DNA of 43,864 bases, from NCBI GenBank assembly GCA_040877415.1, contig JBBDNV010000005.1:1-43864 (forward strand). Direction: 5' to 3'. The stretch comes from JBBDNV01 sp040877415 (GTDB taxonomy: Bacteria > Planctomycetota > Planctomycetia > Pirellulales > PALSA-1355). Below are positions 8,061 through 17,278 of this stretch, piece after piece; the stretch's first letter is position 1, and each line of letters starts with the position of its first letter. The position numbers were made by a program, and so were the translations under genes. The notes under the pieces are model-generated. The model was not told the DNA's origin, did no database searches, and saw only the letters and a program-made list of their open reading frames with translations.

Positions 8061-9350
8061 CTACAGCCCCGTTACCATCGACCTTTGAATTTGAAATCGC
8101 AACGGCTCGACGCCGCCGAAACCGGCCGGCGAAAGTTCCAGTCGCAAATACTCGATTGATTCTAGCGGGACTTCGAAGACCAGCTCCTTCTCGACGACGT
8201 TGCCCGGGCGGAGCGAGTTGTTTGCGCCCAGCGCGGCCTGCGCGCCGAACAATTGCACCGCGGGCGTCTGCGGATAGTTGTTGCCGACGTTGTCGGTCAG
8301 CTTGGCGGTGGCCGAGGCCGATTGGATCATTTTCCCCGCCTCGCTGCCCTCCAGGACGCCGGTCTCCTTCAAGATCGCGCCGACGTCGACGCCCTGGCCC
8401 AACAGGCCTCCCGTTCCCAGCCAACCGGGCACGTCGACGATTCGGTCGGTGGTCGTGTTTTCGATCGCCACGCGAATCTTGAGCATCGGCTTCGGCTTGC
8501 TCGGCTTGAGCGTCGAAAGGTCCATGCTTTCCAGGCGGATGTTTTCGATGCCCGCCGAGGCGATGGTGGCCTTGATCGGGCCTTGTTCGATCGCCTGGCC
8601 GGCGTCGGTCCAAACGGGCTCGGGCGGAGGCTCTGGCTCTTTGGGCGGCGCTTCTTGGACGACCGGCGGCGGTTCGGCCGGCGGCAAGGCCGGTTTTTGC
8701 ACCACGACAACCGGCGCGGGCGCGGGCGCGCTTGTGAACAATCCAAACGTTACGCCCAAAACGATCGTAAGCACCAGGCCCACGGCCGCGCTGCTCGTGC
8801 CCGCCACGTTCAAGTACAGGCCCGAGCCTTGCTGCATCGCCGAGAGCACCATCCCCCCGATGCCCAACAGCAATCCAAGAGCGCCGACGACGATACCGGT
8901 CCAACCCATCAGACCGCCGAGCATCGGGAGCCAGAAGGTCGCCAGCGCGAGGATTCCGAAAATGAGTCCGACGGCGCCGGTGATCTTGGCCGCGATCGAG
9001 CCGTCGGCCGGCGCGGCGGCCTTCCACACTGGCGCGAGCGACATAAGCGGCGCGCGCGCAAGCGGACTTGCCATCGGAGGCGGTGACGGTGGCGCAGCCG
9101 GCGGCGCATCAAGGGGCGACGGTTGCGGCACGGCAGTTTGTCGAGGCGACGCCGCGGCGGATGCCGGCGCACTGGCCGACGCCGCGAATAGACCCTGCAC
9201 GCGCGCGGCGGGCACCCAGTTGCCCGCGGTGCCCAAGCGCACGAGCGTCGACGGCGTGATCTTGCCTTCGGCGGCCAACTTTTTCAGGTTGGCCGACGCG
9301 AGCGGGCCGTACTGCTTGCCCCCGTGCTGGATGAACCATTCGTTCGCCAT
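8061..9350 (-). CDS. GYF_2-domain multi-pass membrane protein
   Basis: This 429-aa protein has three parts. Residues about 1-55 form a GYF_2 domain (EWFIQHGGKQYGPL, then KLAAEGKITPSTLVRLG and NWVPAARV), a module planctomycetes often place on membrane or regulatory proteins. An Ala/Pro/Ser-rich linker follows. Then come three or four hydrophobic segments (ITGAVGLIFGILALATFWL, WTGIVVGALGLLLGIGGMVL, AAVGLVLTIVLGVTFGLF). A Pro/Glu-rich spacer leads to a soluble beta-rich C-terminal domain of about 180 residues, which may resemble DUF4352-type domains with an IENTTTDRI stretch. It probably sits in the inner membrane with the C-terminal domain outside. Function is unknown. It starts with a clean ATG at 9350. 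Confidence 0.75.
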   Translation of the reverse strand: MANEWFIQHGGKQYGPLASANLKKLAAEGKITPSTLVRLGTAGNWVPAARVQGLFAASASAPASAAASPRQTAVPQPSPLDAPPAAPPSPPPMASPLARAPLMSLAPVWKAAAPADGSIAAKITGAVGLIFGILALATFWLPMLGGLMGWTGIVVGALGLLLGIGGMVLSAMQQGSGLYLNVAGTSSAAVGLVLTIVLGVTFGLFTSAPAPAPVVVVQKPALPPAEPPPVVQEAPPKEPEPPPEPVWTDAGQAIEQGPIKATIASAGIENIRLESMDLSTLKPSKPKPMLKIRVAIENTTTDRIVDVPGWLGTGGLLGQGVDVGAILKETGVLEGSEAGKMIQSASATAKLTDNVGNNYPQTPAVQLFGAQAALGANNSLRPGNVVEKELVFEVPLESIEYLRLELSPAGFGGVEPLRFQIQRSMVTGL

Positions 9351-9440
9351 CGGTTGGACCCCGCAGCCGTTATCGCTTTGCGGCTACCGTTCGTTGCGCC
9401 CAGTTTAAGCCGCGCGGACAGGGCTCGCAATCAACAAGGC

Positions 9441-9476
9441 GGGTGCCACCGGCGGCTTGTCCGCCCCGGGTGCCAC
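9441..9476. repeat. GGGTGCCAC direct repeat enclosing a short hairpin
   Basis: GGGTGCCAC occurs at 9441-9449 and again at 9468-9476. Between them GGCGG (9451-9455) pairs with CCGCC (9461-9465) around CTTGT. The unit lies in the 151-base gap between two minus-strand genes. It looks like the small interspersed hairpin repeats common between planctomycete genes (recollection, not checked). Confidence 0.35.
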
Positions 9477-9501
9477 TGAGCAGCATACGCGTGACGCGGC
9501 G

Positions 9502-10590
9502 TTATGCCTTCGGCATCTCGAGGCTGCCGCGGTTCACGGCGTCGATCAATTGTCGCAGGCGGCCCAGGCTGCGGCGATTGAAGCGAAACACGAGCCGCGG
9601 GTAAGCGGCCAGGTCGGGCTCGTCCTTTTCCTCCGGCAGCGGTCCGCCGGTGGTAAAGCAGCCGCCGTTTAAGATGTCGCCGAAGCGGGCGTTGATTTCC
9701 GCCAAAAACGCCTCGCCGGGCGGTTCCTTCAGCCGCAGCACGAGCTTGTTCTTCACGTACCGCATGCTGTGGTAGACCTTGAAGAACTGCATGATTTCGG
9801 CCACCGCCAGGTCGACGTTGTCGGTCAGCTTGTAGAGCGACAGGTCGTCGGGCGAGATCATACGATCGCCCAACAGCCGCTTCTCGATGAAATGCTGGAA
9901 GTCGTGCCAGAACGCGCCGCCGGGGGCGTCGAGAAAAACGACCGGCACCATGTCGCGCTTGCCGGTTTGCAACAGCGTGAGCACCTCGAGCCCTTCGTCG
10001 AGCGTGCCGAATCCGCCGGGCAACAGGCACACGGCGTCGCATTCCTTGACGAACATCAGCTTGCGCGTGAAGAAGTACTTCATGTGCACGAGCTTGGTGT
10101 CGCCGGCGATGATCGGGTTTGCGTACTGCTCGAAGGGGAGCATGATGTTCAGCCCCATCGAGTTTTCGCGGCCCGCGCCGACGTGGCCCGCTTCCATGAT
10201 GCCGCTGGCGGCGCCCGTCACGACGAGCCACTTTTCGTCGGCCATGGCCCGGCCGAAAGCGACGGCCTGCCGGTAGGCGGCTTCGTCGGGCCGGGTGCGC
10301 GCCGAGCCGAAGACGGTCACCTTGCGGCGGCCGCGGTAAGGCGTAAACACCTTGAACGCGTAGCGCAGCTCGCGCAACGCGCGGCTCAAAATTTTCAAAT
10401 CGCCGCGCGACGTGCGGTCGACCGCCAGCTTGTCGGCCGACTCCTTGATCTGCTCGATGAGGTCGACGACCCGCGAGGGGTCGACGCCGCCGAGTTTTCC
10501 GTTCGCTTGGGCTAAGGATTGTTCGAGATTAGAGAGGACGGCTTCCTCGGGCGAGGTGAGGGACGAATCCTCGGAGTTGCTATCGGTCAC
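9502..10590 (-). CDS. LOG-family (TIGR00730-type) Rossmann-fold protein
   Basis: This 362-aa protein belongs to the LOG / 'lysine decarboxylase-like' family, whose members release bases from nucleoside monophosphates (in plants, cytokinin activation). The core shows VTVFGSARTRPDE, a nucleotide-binding VTGAASGIMEAGHVGAG and the hallmark PGGFGTLDEGLEVLTLLQTGK. It is longer than the usual 180-200-aa LOG protein. About 110 N-terminal residues with helical character precede the fold, and about 80 follow it, resembling the long LOG subfamily. The start is a GTG with a GAGG eight bases upstream. The substrate is unknown. It follows the 81-aa orphan gene, separated by a terminator-like hairpin. Confidence 0.82.
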   Translation of the reverse strand: MTDSNSEDSSLTSPEEAVLSNLEQSLAQANGKLGGVDPSRVVDLIEQIKESADKLAVDRTSRGDLKILSRALRELRYAFKVFTPYRGRRKVTVFGSARTRPDEAAYRQAVAFGRAMADEKWLVVTGAASGIMEAGHVGAGRENSMGLNIMLPFEQYANPIIAGDTKLVHMKYFFTRKLMFVKECDAVCLLPGGFGTLDEGLEVLTLLQTGKRDMVPVVFLDAPGGAFWHDFQHFIEKRLLGDRMISPDDLSLYKLTDNVDLAVAEIMQFFKVYHSMRYVKNKLVLRLKEPPGEAFLAEINARFGDILNGGCFTTGGPLPEEKDEPDLAAYPRLVFRFNRRSLGRLRQLIDAVNRGSLEMPKA

Positions 10591-10813
10591 GCGAGAACCT
10601 CGCTGGCTCCAGAAGTGCTACCGGCCGGCCCCATGCCGGCCCAAACAGACTTCATCGTTGTTTACCGTTTAATTATACTCTCCCTCGCAATGGCCCCCCC
10701 AGTCCAGTCCCGGCTGTGCGGCGTCGCCGGACGGCCGGGGGCGGGGCGCGAAATGCCGGTTTTTGTGCCCCCGCCGGGCCGGCCGGATCGCCCGCAAGCG
10801 CGGCGCATATAAA

Positions 10814-10842
10814 ACGGCCCGTCCCTACGCGGGGCAGGCCGT
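10814..10842 (-). terminator. Intrinsic terminator downstream of the 81-aa gene
   Basis: On the minus strand ACGGCC and GGCCGT form the outer stem, with further GC pairs inside, and TTTTAT follows. It lies about 45 bases past the stop at 10886, in the 295-base gap before the LOG-family gene. The rest of that gap shows nothing clear. Confidence 0.6.
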
Positions 10843-10885
10843 CAGCGTTGTCGGAATCGGGTGCGCCAGCGCCGCAAGGGTGCGC

Positions 10886-11131
10886 CTACGCCGATGGACG
10901 GCGATAATGTTGATAGGCGAGGATTACTTCATAGAGGTCGGTCGAGATCGTAATCTGGTCGTCTTCGAAATCGCGCAACCAGGTACGCTCATTGCGCACC
11001 GCGTCGGCCAACAGCGGCAACACCTCGCCGAGAGAGACCGAGACCGCGTCTTTGGTCTCTTTCGTTTCGCTGATCGTGGCACACGCGTCGCTCTGAGGAC
11101 CGTAGTACACTCGCAATTGGCTTCTTGCCAT
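10886..11131 (-). CDS. Conserved small protein, 81 aa
   Basis: This short acidic protein starts MARSQLRVYYGPQ and ends EVILAYQHYRRPSA, with a central SVSLGEVLPLLADAVRNERTWL and a DFEDDQITISTDLYEV stretch. I believe closely similar short proteins recur in Pirellulales genomes (recollection). The frame is open upstream to 11449, but that part is low-quality sequence. The ATG at 11131 has AAGGA upstream and begins the protein-like region. No known domain or catalytic motif is visible. A terminator follows the gene. Function is unknown; the lack of a signal peptide suggests a cytosolic protein. Confidence 0.68.
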   Translation of the reverse strand: MARSQLRVYYGPQSDACATISETKETKDAVSVSLGEVLPLLADAVRNERTWLRDFEDDQITISTDLYEVILAYQHYRRPSA

Positions 11132-11430
11132 GGTGACGTTGTCCTTACGTCTGGGGCCTCGTGGGAAAGCGCCCGTTGCGAATGGTTCCACGCCGGAACA
11201 TTCGCCGCGCGCTCCTTCCGCATGCACGTTCGTGCTGTCTGCGCCCGCCCTTGTGCCTTCAAATATCGGCAGCAGGAGTGCTAGGGGTTTGATCCAATTC
11301 TCCGACGATGCCGTTTTTTCTCGCCAGCACCCACCGCAGCGGTAAAACGTTTCGCAGGGGTCGTTCGCGCGGTGAGGGTTTGATGGGTAAATTGGCGAAA
11401 GACGACGGGTTGACCGCGAAGCGGCGGTTC

Positions 11431-11459
11431 TTGACAATGACCTGCCCAAGCGCTAGATT
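11431..11459 (+). promoter_or_regulatory. Probable sigma70-type promoter of tex
   Basis: TTGACA (11431-11436, 6/6) and TAGATT (11454-11459, 4/6) are separated by 17 bases, about 72 bases before the tex start codon. It lies in the 400-base gap between the divergent 81-aa gene and tex. The rest of the gap holds only a small GCACG-TT-CGTGC palindrome near 11224. Confidence 0.55.
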
Positions 11460-11530
11460 GCGAGGTTGGCAAGTCGAGGCCAGTCAAATGTTTGCGTCAA
11501 ACGCGTGCGCTCCGACGCGTAATACTCTGC

Positions 11531-14146
11531 ATGGGTAGCAACACGATCGCCATCGATTTGCGACCCGTGACCCAGGCGCTTCACCTTTCGTTGCGTCAAG
11601 TCGAGAGCGTCGTCGAGCTCTTGGACGCTGGCAACACGGTCCCGTTTATTACGCGTTATCGGAAGGATCAGACCGGGGGCCTCGACGAGGAGCAGATTCG
11701 CCAGATCGAGTCGCGGCTCGTGAGAATGCGGCTCTTGGCCGACCGCAAGCAGACGATCCTCCGCTCGATCGAATCGCAGGGCAAGCTGACCGCCCAGTTG
11801 TGCGCGGCCATCGAAGCCGCCGCCAGCACGAAGCTGCTGGAAGACCTCTATCTTCCGTTCAAGCCGAAAAAGCAAACGCTGGCCACGCTGGCCCGCGAGC
11901 GCGGTTTGGAGCCGTTGGCCGACGAGGTGCTCGCGGCCGCGCCCGCGTGCGCGAATCTGGACGCCCGGGCCGCCGATTTCGTCAACCCCGAGCGGGGCGT
12001 GGCCAGCGCCGCCGACGCGCTGTTGGGCGTCGGGCACATCCTGGCCGAGCTCGTCAGCGAGCGGGCCGGCTTGCGGCAGCGGCTGCGCCAGATTCTCAAC
12101 CGCACCGGCAAGCTGATCAGCACGCGCGGCGAGGGCGACGAAAAAGTCGCCCAGGGCTTTCGCGATTATTTCGACTTCAGCGACACCCTCGATCGCGTGC
12201 CGCAGCATCGGGTGCTGGCGATCAACCGCGGCGAAAGGGCCAAGGTGCTGCGCGTCAAGATCGAGGCCGATCACGAGGCCATGCAGGCGGCGGTCGACGA
12301 CATGGTCTGCGCGAGCGATCATCCGCACGTCGAGTTCCTGCGCGGCTGCGCCCGCGACGCGCTTGCGCGGCTGATCTTTCCCAGCCTCGACCGCGAGGTG
12401 CGCCGCGAACTGACCGACTGGGCCGAGACGCACGCCGTCGAAGTCTTCGCCCGAAACCTGCGCAATCTGCTGCTGCAAAAACCGGTGCGCAGCCGACGCG
12501 TGCTGGCGATCGATCCGGGCTTCAAGAGCGGCTGCAAGCTGGCGGCCCTCGACGAGTTCGGCAACCTGCTCGACCAGACCGTGATCCACCTGGTGGGCAA
12601 GCCCGAACGCAGGCGGCAAGGCCGCGAGAAGCTCGGCGAGCTGGTCAAACAGCACGGACTCGGGCTGGTGGCCATCGGCAACGGCGCCGCCTGCCGCGAG
12701 AGCGAGGAGTTGATCTCCGAACTGCTCGCCGGCGAACTGGCCGATTCAGGCGTGGCCTACGTGATCGTCAACGAGGCGGGCGCGAGCGTCTATTCCACAA
12801 GCCCGCTGGGTCGCGAGGAGTTTCCCGACTACGACGCCACGCTGCGCGGCGCCATCTCGATCGGCCGCAGGCTGCAGGATCCCTTGAGCGAATTGGTGAA
12901 GATCGATCCGGCCTCGATCGGCGTGGGCATGTATCAGCACGACGTGAAAGCCAAGCACTTGCGGGCCTCGCTCGACGCGGTCGTGGAATCGTGCGTCAAC
13001 TACGTGGGCGTCAACCTGAACACGGCCAGCCCGGCGCTGTTGCGGTACGTTTCGGGCTTGAATCAACTGACGGCCCGGCGGCTCTATGACTATCGGACGC
13101 AGCACGGACCGTTCACAAACCGCGAGCAGCTCAAGGATGTTCCCGGCTTCGGCGAATCGGCCTACGTCCAGGCGGCCGGTTTTCTGAAGATCGACAGCGG
13201 CGACAACCCGCTGGACGCCACCTGGATCCATCCGGAAAGCTACGAGCTGGCCGCCCGGGTGCTCGAGAATATGGAGTGCACCACGGCCGACCTGGCCGAG
13301 AAAGAGGCGGCCGCGCGGATTACCGAGCGAGCCGCCCGGTTGCAGCTCGACGCGCTGGCCGCGCAGCTCGAGGCGGGCGAGATGCTGCTTAAAGACATCC
13401 TGGCGCAGCTCGCTCGCCCGGGGCGCGACCCGCGCGAGGATCTGCCGGCGCCCATCTTCAAAAAAGGCGTCATCAAGCTCGACGATTTGATCCCCGGCAT
13501 GGAGCTGCAGGGCACCGTGCTTAACGTCGTCGATTTCGGCGCGTTTGTCGACATCGGGCTGCACGACACGGGCCTGGTGCACATCAGCCAATTGGCCAAC
13601 AAATACGTGCGCGACCCGCACGAAGTCGTATCGGTGGGCGATATCGTAAAAGTCTGGGTGCACGAAATCGACAAGACGCGCCGCCGCGTCTCGCTCACGA
13701 TGCTCCCGCCGGGCACCGAACGGTCGCCGCCCAAGCGCGAAAAGCGCAAAGGCGAAGGCAAGCGGGGCAGGGGACGCCAGGGGACTGCGGTTGCACCGGC
13801 GACTACGCCGGCCGCCGCGCCTCCCGCCGAAGGGGCGCCCGCTCTGGCGACGCAAGAGGGCGTCGAGATGGCCGCCCAGCAGGCGCCGCCGCCGTCGTTC
13901 GATCGCCGGCCGAAGCCGCCCCCAAGCCGCTCCCAGCGCTCAGGCGGCGGCTCATTCAAGCGCGAACAAACCGCCCGCCCAGCGAAGTCGAAGTTCAAGC
14001 CGCGCCCCAGCCGCCCCAAGCCGCTGGTGCCCTTGACCAACGAAATGAAAGCCGGCAAAGAGCCGCTGCGCACGTTCGGCGACCTGAAACAGTTCTTCGA
14101 CCTGAAAACCCAGGACGAAAGCTCCGCAGGCCAGTCCGAAGCGTAG
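11531..14146 (+). CDS. tex: Tex family RNA-binding transcriptional accessory protein
   Basis: The domain order matches Tex/Spt6-like proteins. It has the N-terminal helical Tex region (VPFITRYRKDQTGGLDEEQIR), a YqgF/RNase H-like domain from about residue 322 (VLAIDPGFKSGCKLAALDE), the tandem helix-hairpin-helix part (NTASPALLRYVSGL, FTNREQLKDVPGFG) and an S1 RNA-binding domain at about 655-725 (GTVLNVVDFGAFVDIGLHDTGLVH). Tex associates with the transcription and RNA-processing machinery. At 871 aa it is longer than most Tex proteins because of a roughly 145-residue tail rich in Lys, Arg, Pro and Ala, probably disordered and nucleic-acid binding. The ATG at 11531 is preferred to a TTG at 11492. 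A good promoter lies upstream, and no operon partner is evident. Confidence 0.95.
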   Translation: MGSNTIAIDLRPVTQALHLSLRQVESVVELLDAGNTVPFITRYRKDQTGGLDEEQIRQIESRLVRMRLLADRKQTILRSIESQGKLTAQLCAAIEAAASTKLLEDLYLPFKPKKQTLATLARERGLEPLADEVLAAAPACANLDARAADFVNPERGVASAADALLGVGHILAELVSERAGLRQRLRQILNRTGKLISTRGEGDEKVAQGFRDYFDFSDTLDRVPQHRVLAINRGERAKVLRVKIEADHEAMQAAVDDMVCASDHPHVEFLRGCARDALARLIFPSLDREVRRELTDWAETHAVEVFARNLRNLLLQKPVRSRRVLAIDPGFKSGCKLAALDEFGNLLDQTVIHLVGKPERRRQGREKLGELVKQHGLGLVAIGNGAACRESEELISELLAGELADSGVAYVIVNEAGASVYSTSPLGREEFPDYDATLRGAISIGRRLQDPLSELVKIDPASIGVGMYQHDVKAKHLRASLDAVVESCVNYVGVNLNTASPALLRYVSGLNQLTARRLYDYRTQHGPFTNREQLKDVPGFGESAYVQAAGFLKIDSGDNPLDATWIHPESYELAARVLENMECTTADLAEKEAAARITERAARLQLDALAAQLEAGEMLLKDILAQLARPGRDPREDLPAPIFKKGVIKLDDLIPGMELQGTVLNVVDFGAFVDIGLHDTGLVHISQLANKYVRDPHEVVSVGDIVKVWVHEIDKTRRRVSLTMLPPGTERSPPKREKRKGEGKRGRGRQGTAVAPATTPAAAPPAEGAPALATQEGVEMAAQQAPPPSFDRRPKPPPSRSQRSGGGSFKREQTARPAKSKFKPRPSRPKPLVPLTNEMKAGKEPLRTFGDLKQFFDLKTQDESSAGQSEA

Positions 14147-14234
14147 GGCCCCACGGTGTACGTCGGAATATCGCGGTACAATTCCACGTCGAACTGTGAT
14201 CCCACGGTTCGCGAAGAATGCCCCTTGATATCTC

Positions 14235-14717
14235 ATGGATTTCCAAGAGCGACTCGAAAAGGCGATTCAACGCGGACGGCGGTCGCAGGACGCGGCGGCA
14301 CGCGAGCAGGCCGAGCGGGCGCTTAACGAAGAGGAGCTCAAGCGCCTGCACTCGCAGTATCGCCTCGAGCTGTCGGAGCACATCGAACAGTGCCTGCGGC
14401 AGTTGCCGCGGCATTTTCCCGGCTTTCGCTACGAAACTTTGGTGGGCGACCGCGGCTGGGGAGCCGCCGTCAGCCGCGACGACTTATCGCTGGCCGACGG
14501 CAAGCGCGGCAACTACTTCAGCCGGCTGGAAGTCGTCGTGCGCCCCTATACCTCGGCGCACGTGCTGGAGCTGGCGGCCAAAGGCACGATCCGCAACAAG
14601 GAGCTCTTCAACCGGGCCCAATACCAGGTTTTAGCCGATGCCGACCCAGCCACCTTCAGCGAACAGGTCGACCGCTGGGTGCTCGAATACGTCGAGTTGT
14701 ACGCGGCGAAGGGTTGA
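14235..14717 (+). CDS. Conserved hypothetical protein, 160 aa
   Basis: No domain is recognised. Residues about 1-60 are charged and probably coiled coil (RLEKAIQRGRRSQDAAAREQ, then ALNEEELKRLHSQYRLELSEHIE). The rest looks like a compact alpha/beta domain with GFRYETLVGDRGWGAAVSRDDL, LEVVVRPYTSAHVLELAAKGTI and a C-terminal helix VDRWVLEYVELYA. Codon use matches the core genes, and the frame is cleanly bounded. It begins 88 bases after tex and its stop lies 23 bases from the converging next gene. No signal peptide is seen, so it is likely cytosolic. Function is unknown. Confidence 0.7.
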   Translation: MDFQERLEKAIQRGRRSQDAAAREQAERALNEEELKRLHSQYRLELSEHIEQCLRQLPRHFPGFRYETLVGDRGWGAAVSRDDLSLADGKRGNYFSRLEVVVRPYTSAHVLELAAKGTIRNKELFNRAQYQVLADADPATFSEQVDRWVLEYVELYAAKG

Positions 14718-14740
14718 TCGCTCTGCTGGCCCCTTGCCGG

Positions 14741-15505
14741 TTAAAGGTCCGCCGGGGCCAGCGCCAGTTGCACCAGACCGTCGAGGCTCGCCAGCAAATC
14801 GTCGCGCGAAATCTCCTGCCAGCCGGCCATTTTATGGCGCAGGATGCACAGCTTGTAGGCCTCGAACGCGTCGTTCACGTCGGGCGGCAACGGCGGCAGG
14901 GCGGCAAACGGGCGCACGACGGCCGCATCGAAAGCCTGCCGGCTTTCGTAGCGGCTTTTTGTCCCAGCCTCGTCGTCGTCCTCTTGGTTGCCCAGTCGGT
15001 CGGGCTCCTCGACGACGTCCAGCGTGCCGCTGCTCACGTCGCCCGCCGGTTCGGCCGCATCGGCGTCTTCGTCGAGAGGAGCCTCGATCGCGGCATCGTC
15101 GTCGTCGGGATCCTCGGCGGCCAGGGCGCCGCGGGTTTCCCAGCGCTTGTGGCGCATTTCGGAAATCGACCACTCGTTTTGCACGGCGCCTTCGAGCCAC
15201 AGCTCGGCGTCGTCCCAATCCAGCGCGGCCTGAAAATGGCTCCAGTACAGGCCCGGATAGTCGTCTCGCTGTGCGGCAAATCGCTCAAAGACGCGCCGCA
15301 GCCGGCCGACGTGCTGTGGCGTCACGTTGCCCACGCGGCGGCTCCAGGCATCGTCCGAGTAGTCCGCAGTCGGAGCGTCGGCGGCCGCCAGCGCTAGGCG
15401 CCACTGGTGGACGATCCGGCCCTTTTCCCAGTTCGTCGTGCTGACCAGACGTTTCCACTGGCCCAGGTATTGTTCGCTTGCGTGATCGACGAGCGCGAAG
15501 TCCAT
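14741..15505 (-). CDS. Conserved hypothetical protein with acidic middle, 254 aa
   Basis: This protein of unknown function starts MDFALVDHASEQYLGQWKRL. The N-terminal 130 residues have many aromatic and conserved-looking positions (YSDDAWSRRVGNVTPQHVGRL, YPGLYWSHFQAALDWDDAEL). A strongly acidic low-complexity stretch follows (DPDDDDAAIEAPLDEDADA), then a helical C-terminal segment (VNDAFEAYKLCILRHKMAGW). The frame runs open to 15661, but the ATG at 15505 begins the protein-like sequence. The repeated Trp residues and the helix-turn-helix-like VTPQHVGRLRRVFERF hint at nucleic-acid or protein binding, without proof. The 250 bases upstream, to 15757, hold no gene. Confidence 0.68.
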   Translation of the reverse strand: MDFALVDHASEQYLGQWKRLVSTTNWEKGRIVHQWRLALAAADAPTADYSDDAWSRRVGNVTPQHVGRLRRVFERFAAQRDDYPGLYWSHFQAALDWDDAELWLEGAVQNEWSISEMRHKRWETRGALAAEDPDDDDAAIEAPLDEDADAAEPAGDVSSGTLDVVEEPDRLGNQEDDDEAGTKSRYESRQAFDAAVVRPFAALPPLPPDVNDAFEAYKLCILRHKMAGWQEISRDDLLASLDGLVQLALAPADL

Positions 15506-15756
15506 GCGTCGAAACCACCGCCGTGTTCGAAGTGTTTTGATTGAATCGCGACCAAAAATGGAGCCGCCGGGCCGCGATTCTAACAGAACGCTTGCCGCCG
15601 GCCAGTGGACGCGCTGGCACGACATCGAGGTGGGCCTTGGCGTCGCGACATAACCGTCCAACGCGGCACGGTTTCACGTCGCAACCAGCGCGGCCGCGCG
15701 GGCCGTTTCAATTGGGGAAAACTTGTCGATTCGGCGCTCGTCGAACGGCGCCGTGC

Positions 15757-15975
15757 TTACGCACCGCTGGCGGGCGCCGATTCCGTCGATTGAAACCCGC
15801 TCGTCTTGTGCGAGCCGTCGCAAAACGGCTTGTTGCTCGAGTGGCCGCAGCGGCACAGGGCCACGGCCGGCTTGTCCAGATTGAGCGGGAAGGGGTTTCC
15901 ATCGGGATCGAGAATCGCGACCGGGCCCTCGACGAGCAGCGGACCATTGGGGCGCATGCGAATCGTGACGGACAT
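15757..15975 (-). CDS. CDGSH iron-sulfur domain protein
   Basis: This 72-aa protein carries the complete CDGSH signature: C41-R-C43-G-H-S-S-N-K-P-F-C52-D-G-S-H56. The three cysteines and one histidine bind a 2Fe-2S cluster. The family (mitoNEET-like) handles cluster or electron transfer and redox sensing; bacterial members are small cytosolic proteins like this one. The N-terminal 40 residues form the usual strand part (GPLLVEGPVAILDPDGNPFP). Start ATG at 15975. It stands alone, with about 140 bases of featureless DNA upstream. Confidence 0.92.
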   Translation of the reverse strand: MSVTIRMRPNGPLLVEGPVAILDPDGNPFPLNLDKPAVALCRCGHSSNKPFCDGSHKTSGFQSTESAPASGA

Positions 15976-16114
15976 GACGAGCGTTCCTCGTTAACGGGTT
16001 TTGGATTCGAGACGCCAGATGTGGCTGCGTTGCAAAAAACAAGTGTACCGCGGCGACCCGGGAATTAACAATGCGCCAGTCACGGGGCTGCCTGCGGCTG
16101 GGAGATAAGGCTGA

Positions 16115-17239
16115 TTATGGCTCCTTATCGGCCGGCGCCGCCGCCCCGGACGACGGCTGCGGGGGGGCCACCAGCGTGATCACGACGCCGCCTACCCTGC
16201 CGTTCGCAAACAACTCGCGCTTCGGCTGGCGCCCAACTTCAGCCTGGAGAGAATACTCGTCCTTGGCGCCCACGATTCGCCGTACGCTCGTTTCTAATTC
16301 CAGAAGTATCTCGTCGACTTGTTCCTTGGAGGCGTCGACGACGTACGTCGCGCGCAGCGGTTGCTCCCGGGCGATCTTGAGGCTCAAGGCGTCGACTTGC
16401 TGCGCTGCCACGTCGCTGTCGGCCGCTGCTTTTTTGTCCCGCGATTCGTTCCCGGCGACGTGCCGCCACTTGATCTTTTTCTCGTCGAGCAGTTTCTCGA
16501 ACGTGCCCGCGCGCAGGTACTGGGGCGTACATTCGAGCACAAGTCCGCTGGCGGCTTCCCGCTGCACCGCGGGCAAATCGAGCGCCCGGTTTCTGGCGGC
16601 TGATCCCGCGGCCGACTCGGGCGCGGGTCCCGCGGCGCCCGGCTTCGCGCTGTCTTTAAGCATGCCTTCCCGACGCCTGCCTTCGACCGGTCGGTAATCA
16701 AGCGTGGCCTCTGGTGGCCGGTTATCGTCTTTGGCCGCGGCGGGTGCCGCTTCGAAGTCGGCTGCCCCAGCCCGATCGTCCCGGATGCCCGCTGCTGAGG
16801 GCGCAGACTTTTCCTGTTCGGGTGCCTGCGCCACTTCACGCTCGGCGGGGCGTCGATTGGCGTCGTAGACGAGAATCACCAGCGCCGCGGCCACCGCAAT
16901 GGCCGGCCACACCACGCGTCGCCAGCCGGCTCCGCGGTTCCACCACGACGTGGTGGTTCGGGCCGACTGAGCCGGCCCGATCGCGCCGGCGACCGGCTTG
17001 GGATCGGCGCCGCGCAATACGGATTGCTCCGCGCGGCGGAGCACGGCGCCGCTGATGTCGTGATCGAGCTGGTGGCGCGTGAGCGATTGCACGCCCGACC
17101 GCAGCGCGCGCAGCTCGTCGTGAAGCTGCCGCAGCTCGGGGCTTTCGGCCAGCCACTTCTCGACACCGGCGCGCTCGTCGTCCGAAAGCTCGCCGTCGAG
17201 GTACGCGCTGATCAGTTCTTCACGAGATTCGGCGGTCAT
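16115..17239 (-). CDS. Membrane anti-sigma factor (partner of the adjacent ECF sigma)
   Basis: A 374-aa protein with the usual anti-sigma layout. The N-terminal cytosolic helical domain is EELISAYLDGELSDDERAGVEKWLAESPELRQL. A basic Ser/Thr/Arg-rich linker leads to one membrane segment (VVWPAIAVAAALVILVY). A large outside part follows: Ala/Pro/Glu-rich low complexity, then an ordered C-terminal domain with LVLECTPQYLRAGTFEKLLDE and QPLRATYVVDASKEQVDEIL. The zinc-binding HxxxCxxC of ZAS anti-sigmas is absent, so sigma binding would be zinc-independent. It sits 39 bases after the sigma gene on the same strand, the standard arrangement. The ATG at 17239 is preferred over a TTG at 17254. Confidence 0.82.
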   Translation of the reverse strand: MTAESREELISAYLDGELSDDERAGVEKWLAESPELRQLHDELRALRSGVQSLTRHQLDHDISGAVLRRAEQSVLRGADPKPVAGAIGPAQSARTTTSWWNRGAGWRRVVWPAIAVAAALVILVYDANRRPAEREVAQAPEQEKSAPSAAGIRDDRAGAADFEAAPAAAKDDNRPPEATLDYRPVEGRRREGMLKDSAKPGAAGPAPESAAGSAARNRALDLPAVQREAASGLVLECTPQYLRAGTFEKLLDEKKIKWRHVAGNESRDKKAAADSDVAAQQVDALSLKIAREQPLRATYVVDASKEQVDEILLELETSVRRIVGAKDEYSLQAEVGRQPKRELFANGRVGGVVITLVAPPQPSSGAAAPADKEP

Positions 17240-17278
17240 GGCAATTTGGGCCAAACAAACTCCGGCCCCTTGGAAATT

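Noticed and set aside
8278..9408. 376-codon frame opposite the GYF-domain gene
   Set aside because: It is an antisense shadow with Ser/Ala/Gly runs; the minus-strand gene has clear domains.
10690..10885. Small RNA in the gap after the LOG-family gene
   Set aside because: Only a terminator-like hairpin of the neighbouring gene is seen; there is no promoter or further structure.
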